Source: Cristatella mucedo (Eukaryota > Bryozoa > Phylactolaemata > Cristatellidae). From it: a DNA stretch of 64,000 bases. Shown here in pieces: positions 33,444 through 42,969 of this stretch. The notes under the pieces are model-generated. The model saw only the letters and a list, made by a program, of their open reading frames with translations. It was not told the DNA's origin and did no database searches. The stretch covers positions 1,558,501 through 1,622,500 of the forward strand of contig WPIO01000090.1 of the NCBI GenBank assembly GCA_009760855.2. Direction: 5' to 3'. Numbering within the stretch: the stretch's first letter is position 1; each line of letters begins with the position of its first letter. Made by a program: the position numbers and the translations under genes.

Positions 33444-33764
33444 ATGGCTCGGGCTAGGCGAAGTCTTCGAAACCAGAAAAACTCTCCAGGAAATCTGCAG
33501 AGCAATAGACCGAATCTGAAGAATCTGCGATTTTCTTTTAACAAACTGCTGCCCTGCGTCGAGGTTTCTCAGAGGAGGCTGGCTCTATCAGTCATCTTGG
33601 GCGGCGTGTCGCTCTTCGCAGATACCTTGACCTATCGTGGCAGTTTAAGTGATCACCCTGCGATTTTTTTGGTTTCAGTTTTTTCATCCTTTTCATTCTT
33701 CTCGTATCGTTACTGTTCGCACAGTCCACATTCGGTAACCGACATTGAGCTCCGACGAGATTAA
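33444..33764 (+). CDS. Candidate exon after a CT-tract acceptor (low confidence)
   Basis: The plus-strand frame after CTCTCCAG|GAG reads from Met 33444 (MARARRSLRNQKNSPGN) for 106 residues to a stop. It includes NLRFSFNKLLPCVEVSQ and a hydrophobic, aromatic-rich end (FLVSVFSSFSFFSYRY). Composition is more protein-like than nearby frames. No domain was recognised and no partner exon was found, so it may be chance. Confidence 0.25.
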   Translation: MARARRSLRNQKNSPGNLQSNRPNLKNLRFSFNKLLPCVEVSQRRLALSVILGGVSLFADTLTYRGSLSDHPAIFLVSVFSSFSFFSYRYCSHSPHSVTDIELRRD

Positions 33765-33919
33765 CAGCTCAATGTGGATACAGCGAATAAATTAATGTGA
33801 ACAAGTTATAAACCTGATTTCTTCCGCTAGAAATTTCTTCGAGAACATTTTTACAGAAAACTTGAATAGGAAATTTACAATCGTAGCCAAGTAAAGATAA
33901 TGCAAAAGCATCGTAAGCG
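33765..33919. other. Spacer, nothing recognised
   Basis: AT-moderate sequence between the candidate exon and the GACA/GA tract. Confidence 0.4.
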
Positions 33920-34316
<397 letters not shown>

Positions 34317-34640
34317 GGCAGATTAAATAGAAATTGCAAGAGAGAGCAAGAGGGAAATAGAGTGAGGGAATGGATAATGATATCCGTCGAACAAAGGAAG
34401 GATAAGAGAGAATACATTGGACGTTGCGTAGCCCATTAATCGGCTGCGTACTTGAAAACATACGCGGTGGGCAGCCGGGACGCACAGTGCCAGGTTTGGA
34501 GATGCATTTTACTTTATTTTCAAATGAACTGTGACTTAAAAGCCACGCTTAATCAACACATGTCTAGCTCTTGTCGCACGACGACTGAGTCAACTGATTT
34601 CATCGGCTGGCAATTTGTCGGATGGAAATTTTTATTCTTG
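34317..34640. other. Spacer, nothing recognised
   Basis: No gene or element seen. Confidence 0.35.
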
Positions 34641-34691
34641 AACCTAAATAGTGCGAGCTGGAAAATATTTCCAGCTCAGACTATTTAGGTT
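34641..34691. other. 51-bp interrupted palindrome
   Basis: Outer arms AACCTAAATAGT (34641-34652) and ACTATTTAGGTT (34680-34691) and inner arms GAGCTGGAAA (34655-34664) and TTTCCAGCTC (34668-34677) pair perfectly. They are separated by one 2x2 mismatch (GC against AG) and close on a 3-nt centre. Confidence 0.85.
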
Positions 34692-35592
34692 CTTGCTCTC
34701 CGGTCGTGGTGCATTGATCCGGTCGTGCAGATCCGGTCGTAGTGCAGGCAGACGATCGCCGCGGCGGCGCGCTTCTCCCTGGCTCTGCCTGCCTAGCACT
34801 TTCGCTGTCACCTGCGTCGCCGCGTGCAGTGAGACTGCTCGCACTTGCGTCAGACCGATCGGCGCTGAGCTTCTTTCGAACGCGGCAGCCAGAAGCGCGT
34901 GACGCAGGCGTTCCTGCCTCGAGTTCGTAAGTAGGGGGCGCTCGCCGTGGGCAACAAAGGCTCGGTGTTGCTGCAAGACCCGGCGGGAATTTTGGCTTCC
35001 GCTTGCGCAAGCCGAGCGAGGTCGCAAGTGTCAGTGTCGTCATCAGTTCTCAGCCGAACGGGAATTGACAATCGTGCATGACATGTGCACGCCGCACGAC
35101 CGCACCGGTTAATCGTCTGTGCAGCAAACGGCTTCACACAGCTTAGGCTTCTCGTTCGTCGCAGACTCGTGCAGCGATTGCGAACGTGGCAGTGATGGTG
35201 TGAGGTCAGCTGCAGCTGCAGCTGCAGCTGCAAGAGGCGTTCGCTCAGCGCCCACCGCACGCTTTCTCTCAGCTAGAGAAAAATGTGCTGCCTAAATATC
35301 TCGCGCGCTTAGCATTCCCGCATGCAGCTGGCGGTTCTCGGACCTCAGACTTTGCGTTCGGACCGCCGATTCACAGCAGTAGCAGCAGCAGTACCACCAC
35401 CACCACCACCACCACCACCGCAGCGGCCGCCGCCACTGCCGCACCGCCGCCGCAGCCCATTTTCGGCTGTAGAAGCGCGATCGCACCCGGCTTTCGGCTG
35501 TCGTTTGCTGCAAACGTCATCCTTCTCGACGGAGACGAGCGGCGGGTCCTAAAGGCGCGGCAGGCAGAGCCGTCGCTTGGCGCTTCGTCCTT

Positions 35593-35635
<43 letters not shown>

Positions 35636-36122
35636 ACGCCACCATCGACGCATGCCCCATCTTAGAGCCGCCGATGATGTAGGGCACGGTGCGGTACGTT
35701 CGCGAGCTGCACGAATCCTCCAGCGGCTTCGAGAGACGAGAGCGTTACAAAGCGCCGCCTGTCGGCGGCTCCCTGCCGTCGGCTGCAACCGCCGACCGAC
35801 GCTGAGCGACGGCGCCAATGCGGCCGGCCTTTCCGAAATGACGGGGAGCGACGCTGGCATGGAGAGACTCGCAATGGAAGAACAGTAAGCAGAACGCTCA
35901 AAGCCTCTTTCGCGGCGAGACAGGTGGCTGAACAAGGCAAAGGCAGCTGATTCAAAAGCCTCGTTTGTACAGCGGCAGAGGAGCCTGAACGTCGCTGTCG
36001 CTTCCGCTCAATTTCCGCTCAATATGAAATTGCTTGGTGCAGAAATTGAGCCAACAAAGTGGGCTGTACAGTGCGTGCAACTTGGCCCTTAGCTAAAATC
36101 ATGATGAGACTCTGAAAAGGAA
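34692..36122. other. GC-rich spacer with several short repeats
   Basis: Holds (CAGCTG)n at about 35211-35232, (ACC)n at 35393-35419 and (CCG)n at 35593-35634. The frame 35285-35665 (Thr, Ala and Pro runs) is made by these repeats. No gene is assigned. Confidence 0.5.
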
Positions 36123-36148
36123 GGGGGAGAGAGGCAGAGAGAGAGAGA

Positions 36149-36216
<68 letters not shown>
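36123..36216. repeat. (GA)n microsatellite next to SINE1 copy 4
   Basis: A GA tract ending seven bases before the SINE1 head at 36223. Confidence 0.95.
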
Positions 36217-36220
<4 letters not shown>

Positions 36221-36222
36221 GT

Positions 36223-36409
36223 GCCGCGATGGCTCACTAGATAAGGCGGTTGCTTTTCACGTCCTCGGTTCCGAGGTCGTGGGTTCGAATCCTGCGGTGA
36301 ACGATCCTTGATCGCCGCTGCAAGCGGTGGTGATAGCCGTAAAGGCTCTTCTATCGCTAAACGAAAGAGGCTGTTTAATCAGCTAGGATTTGTTTATTTG
36401 TTTGTTTGT
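36223..36409 (+). mobile_element. SINE1 copy 4
   Basis: Complete: GCCGCGATGGCTCACTAG, inverted repeat with one difference, perfect B box GGTTCGAATCC, body, and AGCTAGGATTTG. It ends in a (TTTG)n tail instead of a pure T run. Confidence 0.94.
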
Positions 36410-36929
36410 CTAAAGCCGCAGCCGTCCGCGATCGGCCACCCTGACGCCGAGTGTGGCGGGCTTCACAAAAATGCACGACAGGTGCGTACGGCGTAGCGTA
36501 CGGCGTAGCGTACGGCTGTGGTAAGCAGCTTGTTTCGAGCTCGTGCCCGCGCCCACACCCCCGTGCACTGGTCGGCGCCCCCAATGTGTGCATCGCACCT
36601 CAGCATGCACCACCGAAGCCCCGGTAGCCGACGCCGACTGGAAAAGTGGAGCTCGATTGGCTGAGTGAGAAGTCCACAGACCTCAAACCGTTGGGAGACC
36701 GCCCCCCCCCCACTTAGTGCTTTCACGCAACAGCGGCCTGAAAATCTCTGCCGACTCCCATTACGGCAGCATATCAGTTGACGAGACTTAAAAAGAAACA
36801 AGTACTCGCACGCTGATTTCCTGCGCTTGATCTGTTCTTCTATGGTCATTTCATGCTAATGCGCACAGCACTGCAGAAGCCCCCACGGCATCGTCACAGA
36901 TGAGTTGATACGCCTCTCGTCAAGCCATT
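36410..36929. other. Spacer, no supported gene
   Basis: Contains a GCGTACGGCGTA tandem triplication (36483-36514). No gene was recognised. Confidence 0.4.
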
Positions 36930-36985
36930 GTGAAGTACGCGCGGAGACTGAGTTCTCTTAGGGCACTACCCAACAACTTTGCCAG
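36930..36985 (+). mobile_element. Hairpin-tail remnant (LINE-A or SINE2)
   Basis: GACTGAGTTCTCTTAGGGCAC matches the loop and 3' arm of the shared tail. The 5' arm is gone. Confidence 0.45.
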
Positions 36986-38087
36986 TGTTAACATTATTAA
37001 CAGTCGCAGTAGTAGCACTAGTTGCTGATGTGGATTTGCCGCTAGCCCAGAACAAGTCTCGACTCTTCTATTAGCTATAAGTGAATCGCAGTCCGCAGAG
37101 AATGCGGAAGCTGCAGAGAATATGGAAACTTCTGCCTACGCAGAGCGAAGTCTTCTCTCGCGGTCTCTCGCGGTCTCTCGCGGCCTATCGCTGCGCTCGC
37201 GTTGCAGCATGCGTCGGCGGCGGCGGCGGCGTCAAGAGTGGGCGGCGCGGCCGAAGGCGGCTGCGGCGGCGAGCGCTTCCGGGAAGGCGTCGGCGGCGCG
37301 GTGCGGGTCAGCGGTGGCCCCGCATGCCTGGGCTGCGATCGGGGGCTGGCCATCCCGGGAACGTGACTCACACACTCGAGGAGCGATGAGTTGCGGCGCA
37401 GCGGTCGCTGGTCGCAACGCCCACCGCGAGCGCTCGCCGTATGTGCAGTGAGTCATCCTCGGACAGCTAGCGCCGCGGGCCCCCGACGTCGCTCGCTCGC
37501 TCGCTCGCTAGCTGAGATGCGAGCGGCCGCTCAAAGATCCACTCATAGATCCGGCACAAAGCATACGCTCTCTTTTTGTTCGGCGTGCAATGCAGTGCTC
37601 TGCCGTCGTCGGCGCCTCCGACAGCCGGCCGCGGCTCGTAGGCCGAAATTCCTTGGAACGGGAGACGTGAACGTTCGAATTTCGCCATTCGAACGGCCAA
37701 TAGGAAGAGCTCAGACACTGTGATTGTGCAGCCTCGGCCTGAGGCCGGCGCTGGGCTGGCGTGCCTGAAGCATTCAGCCGAGGTCGGCGATTTTCCACGG
37801 ACCACCCACCCCAGGAGCGTTCGGAGTTGCGCTCCCTGCATCCTGGCTTTTGATTTCATTTCATTCTCCTTGCTCCGGCTCGTTGTTGACCGCTTCGTCA
37901 TAAGCGAAAACCACACTAAAATGTCAACGAATCGCCCGCACAGCGAGTCTTCGCCGTCTCACTTTGAATGCATTCACGAATTATAATGCTGGTTTTTCAT
38001 AGCTTTCTTGCCGACCGCTAGAATTGAATTGAGATAGATTTTCAAAAGGTCGGAATAGAGCACGCGTGTGAGAATTAGCAGATCGTA
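36986..38087. other. Spacer, partly GC-rich, no supported gene
   Basis: Short direct repeats (GGTCTCTCGC, 37160-37182) and CpG-rich ORFs on both strands; no recognised domain. Confidence 0.4.
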
Positions 38088-38244
38088 ATAGCCAATGAGG
38101 TGCTTGCTCTTCACGAACGAGGTCACGTGGGTTCTACTCCTCCAGTGGGCGATCCTTTTTTGCTAACTGCCAGTGGCAGAAACAGCCATTAAGGCTCTTT
38201 TGCCGCTGTACGAAATGAGGACGTTGGATCAGCTAGTATTATTT
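38088..38244 (+). mobile_element. SINE1 copy 5 (old)
   Basis: Diverged copy recognised by GGTCACGTGGGTTCTACTCC (decayed B box), GTGGGCGATCC, AAGGCTCTTTTGCCGCTGTAC and GGATCAGCTAGTATT. Confidence 0.8.
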
Positions 38245-39080
38245 GCTTTGCGAATATGGGGGCTGTGGAAGCCCGAACCAACGTCAACCGGATGTGCTCG
38301 CCCAGAGCCGTAAGCGAGCTGCTCCAATGGCGTCCACCGCTGCCTAACGCCTAACTGCCAAAGAGCGGCCTAATTTTTGCCCTAGGCGTGACGCGGCTAA
38401 GCTAAGGTACGGCCGATGCACGGCTAGACAGAGGGGCAGGTCGGTTTCAATGGCTCTGCACACGCACCAGTTGGACACGCAATGCTTTTGGACAAATGTG
38501 CATGGGTCAACAAATGTACCACGATCGCCTATTCGAAGAGTTTTTCCCTGACCGTCACCGACCGCTAGAGGCGCACAGCTGCAGCACTATTCGACAGGCG
38601 AAGCCGTCCGCCTCGTCGACCCTCACCTTGGTCCGTAGCATTCATTCGTCGCCGTCTGAGTCAGTTCAAAGAGGAGCGTGCCGACTGACTGGGTTGCCGA
38701 AGTGCAATCGCGCGTCTATGCCGGTCAATGGCGTTGCGCAACCAGACTAAGCAGGCTAAGCGGAGTGCTCTGCACTGGTTTCGCTGTTGCTCAACCGGGC
38801 AATGTCCTCTAACCGAGTGAGTGTTTTGAGCTAGGATACCTAGTAGCACATTCAATACTTGCGAGTCAGCCTACGGTACAATGAATAATTAGCGAAATCT
38901 TTCGCCTATTGCATTAGCGAAATCTCTCGCCTTTAAATTTGGATTGGTCATGAGCGTGCACGGCAATGATGCGGTCATTTCCTGGCGTGACCGAGTCGTT
39001 GGATATCCATATTTAGGATATAAGGTCTGCATGCAATTGTAGGTCGACATCCGAATCGTATAAATGCAAGTGTAATTTAT
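38245..39080. other. Spacer, no supported gene
   Basis: Mixed composition, with a direct repeat of GCGAAATCTYTCGCCT near 38892-38931. No gene was recognised. Confidence 0.4.
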
Positions 39081-39225
39081 AATAAAATTCATTTGTATAG
39101 CGCCCGAAGATAACTCAATCTCTATTCAAACGTTTCGCATCTGCCATGGAGCTTGAGCCCAAGACCTCGGCCAGACATTAGTCGGGGCGAGCAGCTTAAC
39201 CTCTGGGCAAAATCAGCTCGGTTAA
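39081..39225 (-). mobile_element. SINE2 copy 3
   Basis: On the minus strand: head CCGAGCTGATTTTGCCCAG, GGTTAAGCTGCTCGCCCCGA, a B-box region GGGCTCAAGCTCC, then a hairpin tail ending GGGCGCTATACAAATG. Closely related to copy 1 (18788-18925). Confidence 0.78.
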
Positions 39226-39249
39226 AGCGGCCACTCTCGTACCGGAGCT

Positions 39250-39592
39250 CGCTTCTGACTCACTTCTGAAGTCACGACATCCATGGACTTAACCACATTT
39301 AAAAAGGAAATAAAGACGCATCTATTTATCACAGTATTTAGTGGGTCCCTGTGATTCGTCCTTTATGTGCTTATGCGTGCTGACACTTGTGCGTGCTGCC
39401 ACTAACCCTATTTGCGAGCTAACCACGTGTCACCCGTGTGTCCATGTCACCTCTAGCCATGTTATTCTTGTTGTTAATTGAGCGTGCTACCACTAACCAT
39501 TCGATAATGCTTCCTTTGCAGTAAATGCAAAGTGCCTAGAAAGAGATCGAGTCCTCTGAGGGGGCCATGATCAGCGTATCATTATTATTATA
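39250..39592 (+). mobile_element. LINE-A 3' end
   Basis: From the C-terminal codons (CTTAACCACATTTAAAAAGG) through TATTTAGTGGGTCCCTGTG, a 3' UTR with tandem boxes, and a decayed hairpin (AAAGTGCC ... GGGGGCC) with ATTATTATT tail. Lies directly after SINE2 copy 3. Confidence 0.87.
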
Positions 39593-39835
39593 AGCAGATC
39601 TATGTACGAGAGATCAGAATTGAAATAATTTGCCGCGAAATTGCTCACGTATGTGCTTATGCAGTCACTCTATACCCCTACCCGGAGCTCTTTTTGGACT
39701 TTTTCAGGTGGCTGTCTCACTTGCCAAGCCCAACTGCAATCGGCACCGCCTCAAGCGTCGGACACTTAGAGCCATAGTAGTTTTTCTGTGCAAGTGGGGT
39801 CAAATAAATTTTAATTTCATTTAATGATAATAATT
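39593..39835. other. Spacer, nothing recognised
   Basis: No gene or element seen. Confidence 0.35.
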
Positions 39836-40009
39836 AAAAAAAATCCTAGCTGATTAAACAGCCTCTTTTTGTATAGCGACAGAAGAGCCTTGACGGCTAT
39901 CACCACCGCTTGCAGTGGCGATAAAGAATCGCCCACCACTGGAATCGAACCCACGACCTCGGGACCGAGGTCGTGAAAGCAACCGCCTTACCTAGTGTGC
40001 CATCACGGC
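39836..40009 (-). mobile_element. SINE1 copy 6, minus strand (well preserved)
   Basis: Reads on the minus strand from GCCGTGATGGCACACTAGG through the perfect 11-bp inverted repeat, B box GGTTCGATTCC, the body and GGCTGTTTAATCAGCTAGG to a T run. It abuts a LINE-A tail of the same orientation (40018-40095). Confidence 0.95.
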
Positions 40010-40017
40010 ACACCTTT

Positions 40018-40095
40018 ATGATGCATTTGATATAGCGCCCTCAGAGAACACAATCGCTTTAGAAGGCACTTTATATTCGCTGCCAAGGAAGGCCA
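40018..40095 (-). mobile_element. LINE-A tail, minus strand
   Basis: GATATAGCGCCCTCAGAGAA through AAGGCACTTTATATTCGCTG is the reverse complement of the hairpin tail. Its arms GTGCC and GGCGC pair with one G-U. Confidence 0.75.
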
Positions 40096-40367
40096 TATAA
40101 TCCACATGAAAGGACGGAATGCTGACATTTGAAGCTCTTTGTAAATACACGAATACGACATATTTGACAAAGTGAACAACATTTTGAATGAGGTATTTAG
40201 CGCTTCGCAATCAAAGGTCAAGTCGAAGGTGAAGGTCGAATGCACCTGAAGATGCTGCTTCCGTCTCGCCTCATACATGTCGCATCTTCCCGTCGTGCAG
40301 CTGGCGTTTGGCAGACGCTCATCAAGATAGCGAAATGCCCAAAATCATTCAACACCCACGGAAAACG
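40096..40367. other. Spacer, nothing recognised
   Basis: No domain or element seen. Confidence 0.35.
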
Positions 40368-40643
40368 CTAAGAAAGAGAATCTGCTGACCTGCCTACTGA
40401 ACCGTCTGTCGGGGGTGGCTTGGCAGCGGTGGCACCATACAGCTCGCTGCTGACATCGACTCGAACTTTGCGAAGAAACGATCGAACACACTTCTCTGAA
40501 ACATGGTTAACCTTAGCTGACGTGGCACCCTCGAAAGCAAAGTTCCCTTCTTGCCGATAAGGATCAAGTTCGATAAGGACGGCGTCGTAAAAGCTCGCCG
40601 AATATTTCGTAGGACTAAGCCAATAGATTCGACTCCACTGCAC
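40368..40643 (-). CDS. Candidate exon, unknown protein (low confidence)
   Basis: The minus-strand frame of 91 residues contains RIYWLSPTKYSASFYDAVLI then ELDPYRQEGNFAFEGATSAK and VSEKCVRSFLRKVRVDVSSE, an ordinary globular composition unlike the repeat frames. A possible acceptor (GATGTGCAG|TGG) lies at its 5' side and a possible donor (CAG|GTCAGC) near 40387. No family was recognised; an overlapping frame (40394-40675) is similarly open. Confidence 0.3.
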   Translation of the reverse strand: MQWSRIYWLSPTKYSASFYDAVLIELDPYRQEGNFAFEGATSAKVNHVSEKCVRSFLRKVRVDVSSELYGATAAKPPPTDGSVGRSADSLS

Positions 40644-40894
40644 ATCCTATGACGTGACGTCTGACTTCCCCACAATCGCTGCTAATGTTTGATGTCCAAG
40701 ATTCCGGCGCTGTAGCGGCTGCAGCTCCCCCTGCTGCTGCTGCTGCTGCTGTAGCAGGGCGTTCGTGCTTGGAACTTTGCTGCTGAGCCTTCGCTAGTTG
40801 AATCCACTGAATCTGGGTGCAATTCGCATGGATCTGGATCAATTGATCGATCGATAATTGATCGATCGATCGATCCTGATATCAATTCTGCGAT
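40644..40894. other. Spacer with CTG and GATC microsatellites
   Basis: A (CTG)n run at 40730-40752 and GATCGATC/AATTGATCGATC palindromic repeats at 40838-40876. Confidence 0.7.
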
Positions 40895-41017
40895 TAGAAT
40901 GTTGTTCCTCGGTTCCTGGCTGCATTTCAATGTCTGCATTTAAGCAGGTCACTAGTGATCTAGTCCTAAAGTTCGTATCTAAATGAAAAGAAGACAACAA
41001 GTCCTCTGGACCCTATT

Positions 41018-41317
41018 AATAATAATAATAATAATAATAATATTGCACTTGATAAAGCGCCCTCAAGGAACTTAATCTCTTTCTAGGCGCTTTACATTTG
41101 CTGCAAAGTGATATGCAATAGAATAGGAAGTAAAATCATGCTTGAAAAACAAACAAAATGAATAATATGGATAGGGGTTACATGCACAGGGTCAGCATGC
41201 AAATGTGGTTAGTGGCAGCATGCACAGTGTCAGCACGCGTAAGCACATCAATGAGAATCACAGGGACCCATTAAATGCTGTCCTAAATAAAATTTTAGGT
41301 TAGGGGTGACGTGCACA
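41018..41317 (-). mobile_element. LINE-A 3' end inserted into the plus LINE-A, CTATT duplication
   Basis: An AAT-repeat (41018-41042) is followed by the reverse-complement hairpin (41056-41097) and 3' UTR, ending near ACCCATTAAATGCTGTCC and a scrambled 5' end (TTAGGGGTGACGTGCACA). The host motif CTATT occurs on both sides (41013-41017 and 41318-41322), as a target-site duplication. Confidence 0.9.
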
Positions 41318-41887
41318 CTATTCCCACTGTCCTGCTCCTACGTTGCATTGATCTGCTGCTGCCATGCGTAACTAACATAATTAATATGTCATTAGCCTCA
41401 GGTCATGTCCCAGCACCTTTCAAAAAAGCTGTAGTCAGGCCACTTCTCAAGAAAACTACACTTGACCAAGAGAACTTGAGCAACTACCGCCCAGTTTCCC
41501 TTCTACCATTCCTATCAAAGACACTCGAACGGGTCGTGGCAGACCAGCTGAACTCGTATATCGAAACCTCACACCTTGTTAGTAAGTTCCAGTCTGGCTT
41601 TAGAGCTAATCACTCCACAGAGTCAGCATCGCTTCGGGTATACAACGACCTACTTAGGAATGCAGACATGGGTAGAGTGTCTCTGCTTGTTTTGCTTGAT
41701 CTTTTGGACAGCTTTTGATGCCATCGATCACAAAGTTCTTCTACAGCGCCTCTCATCTCGCCTGGGCATCACTGGCACTGCTCTGCAGTGGTTCAGGCCC
41801 TATCTCAGTGGGAGACTCCAGAGTATTGACATGAATGGACAAAGATCATCTGAAGTACCTCTGAAATATGGAGTACCTTAGGGCTCT

Positions 41888-42832
41888 GTGCTAGGTCCTG
41901 TTCTTTTCACGGTTTATACTCTGCCTCTTGCTGATGTGATTGCCAAGCACAATCTAGGCTTTCACTTCTATGCGGATGACACTCAGTTGTACCTTTGCTT
42001 TGATCCCTCCCAGCCTTCGAGCACCTCAAATTCTCTCAACTCACTAGCTGCATGCATTGATGACATCCGCACATGGATGGCAGCAAATTTTCTAGAACTA
42101 AACGATGATAAAACTAACTTAATAGTTATAGGCAAACCCAGTGTGATCCAGACATTGGAAAGGCTGACTCTCAAAATTGGCTCTGCCAGCATATCTCCAG
42201 TTGAATCAGCTCAAAATCTAGGTGTCATATTCCAAAGCGACCTCTCGTTAGACGACCATATCAGCTCCACAGTCAAATCCGCCTATTTTCAGCTTCATAA
42301 CATTGGTAAAATTAGAGCTTGTTTAGAAAAAGATACCACGTCCAAGTTGGTCCATGCATTCGTGACATCCCGTCTCGACTTCTGCAACTCACTGCTAACT
42401 GGCCTACCAGCATGTGCGATCAGGCGATTGCAGCTGGTGCAAAACTCTGCAGCTAGGCTTGTCTGTCGTGAGCGTCGCAGTTGCCACATTACTCCACTTC
42501 TCGCCGACCTGCACTGGCTACCAGTCAAGCAACGGATTGACTTCAAGGTTTTGTCGCTCACTTTTAGGTCCCTTCATTCTATGGCTCCAGCCTATCTTTC
42601 AGATATACTACCCCATCAGGCCAAGCATCGTACCACCTGCTTTTCGGAATCCAACAGTCTAGAAATACCTCATACAAACCCTAAATCCTTTGGAGACCGT
42701 GCATTTAGTTCATATGCTCCCAAAGCCTGGAACTCCCTCCCGACCTGCGTCAGAAAATCCCCTGACCTGACCACATTTAAAAGGAACCTAAAAACACATC
42801 TATTTAGGACAGCATTTAGTGGGTCTCTGTGA
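41888..42832 (+). pseudogene. LINE-A ORF C-terminal part (YADD to stop)
   Basis: An open 314-residue frame just after the amber stop: [31 protein letters not shown] (RT active site), the thumb-like region [20 protein letters not shown], and the conserved post-RT domain [20 protein letters not shown] to [14 protein letters not shown] and TAFSGSL. Separated from the upstream RT half by the stop and frameshift, so it is not a functional protein. Confidence 0.9.
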
Positions 42833-42969
42833 TTCGTCCTTCATGTGCTTATGCATGCTGACACTGTGCATGCTGCCACTAATTACATTTGCATGCTGAC
42901 CCTGTGCATGTCACCCCTAACCATATTATTCATTTCGTTTGTTTTTTCAAGAATGATTTTACTTACCAT

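Noticed and set aside
34641-34691. microRNA precursor
   Set aside because: The loop is only 3 nt and the stem too short and too perfect; kept as an unexplained palindrome.
35285-35665. Thr/Ala/Pro homopolymer ORF
   Set aside because: Built from ACC, GCC and CCG repeats; no domain or splice context.
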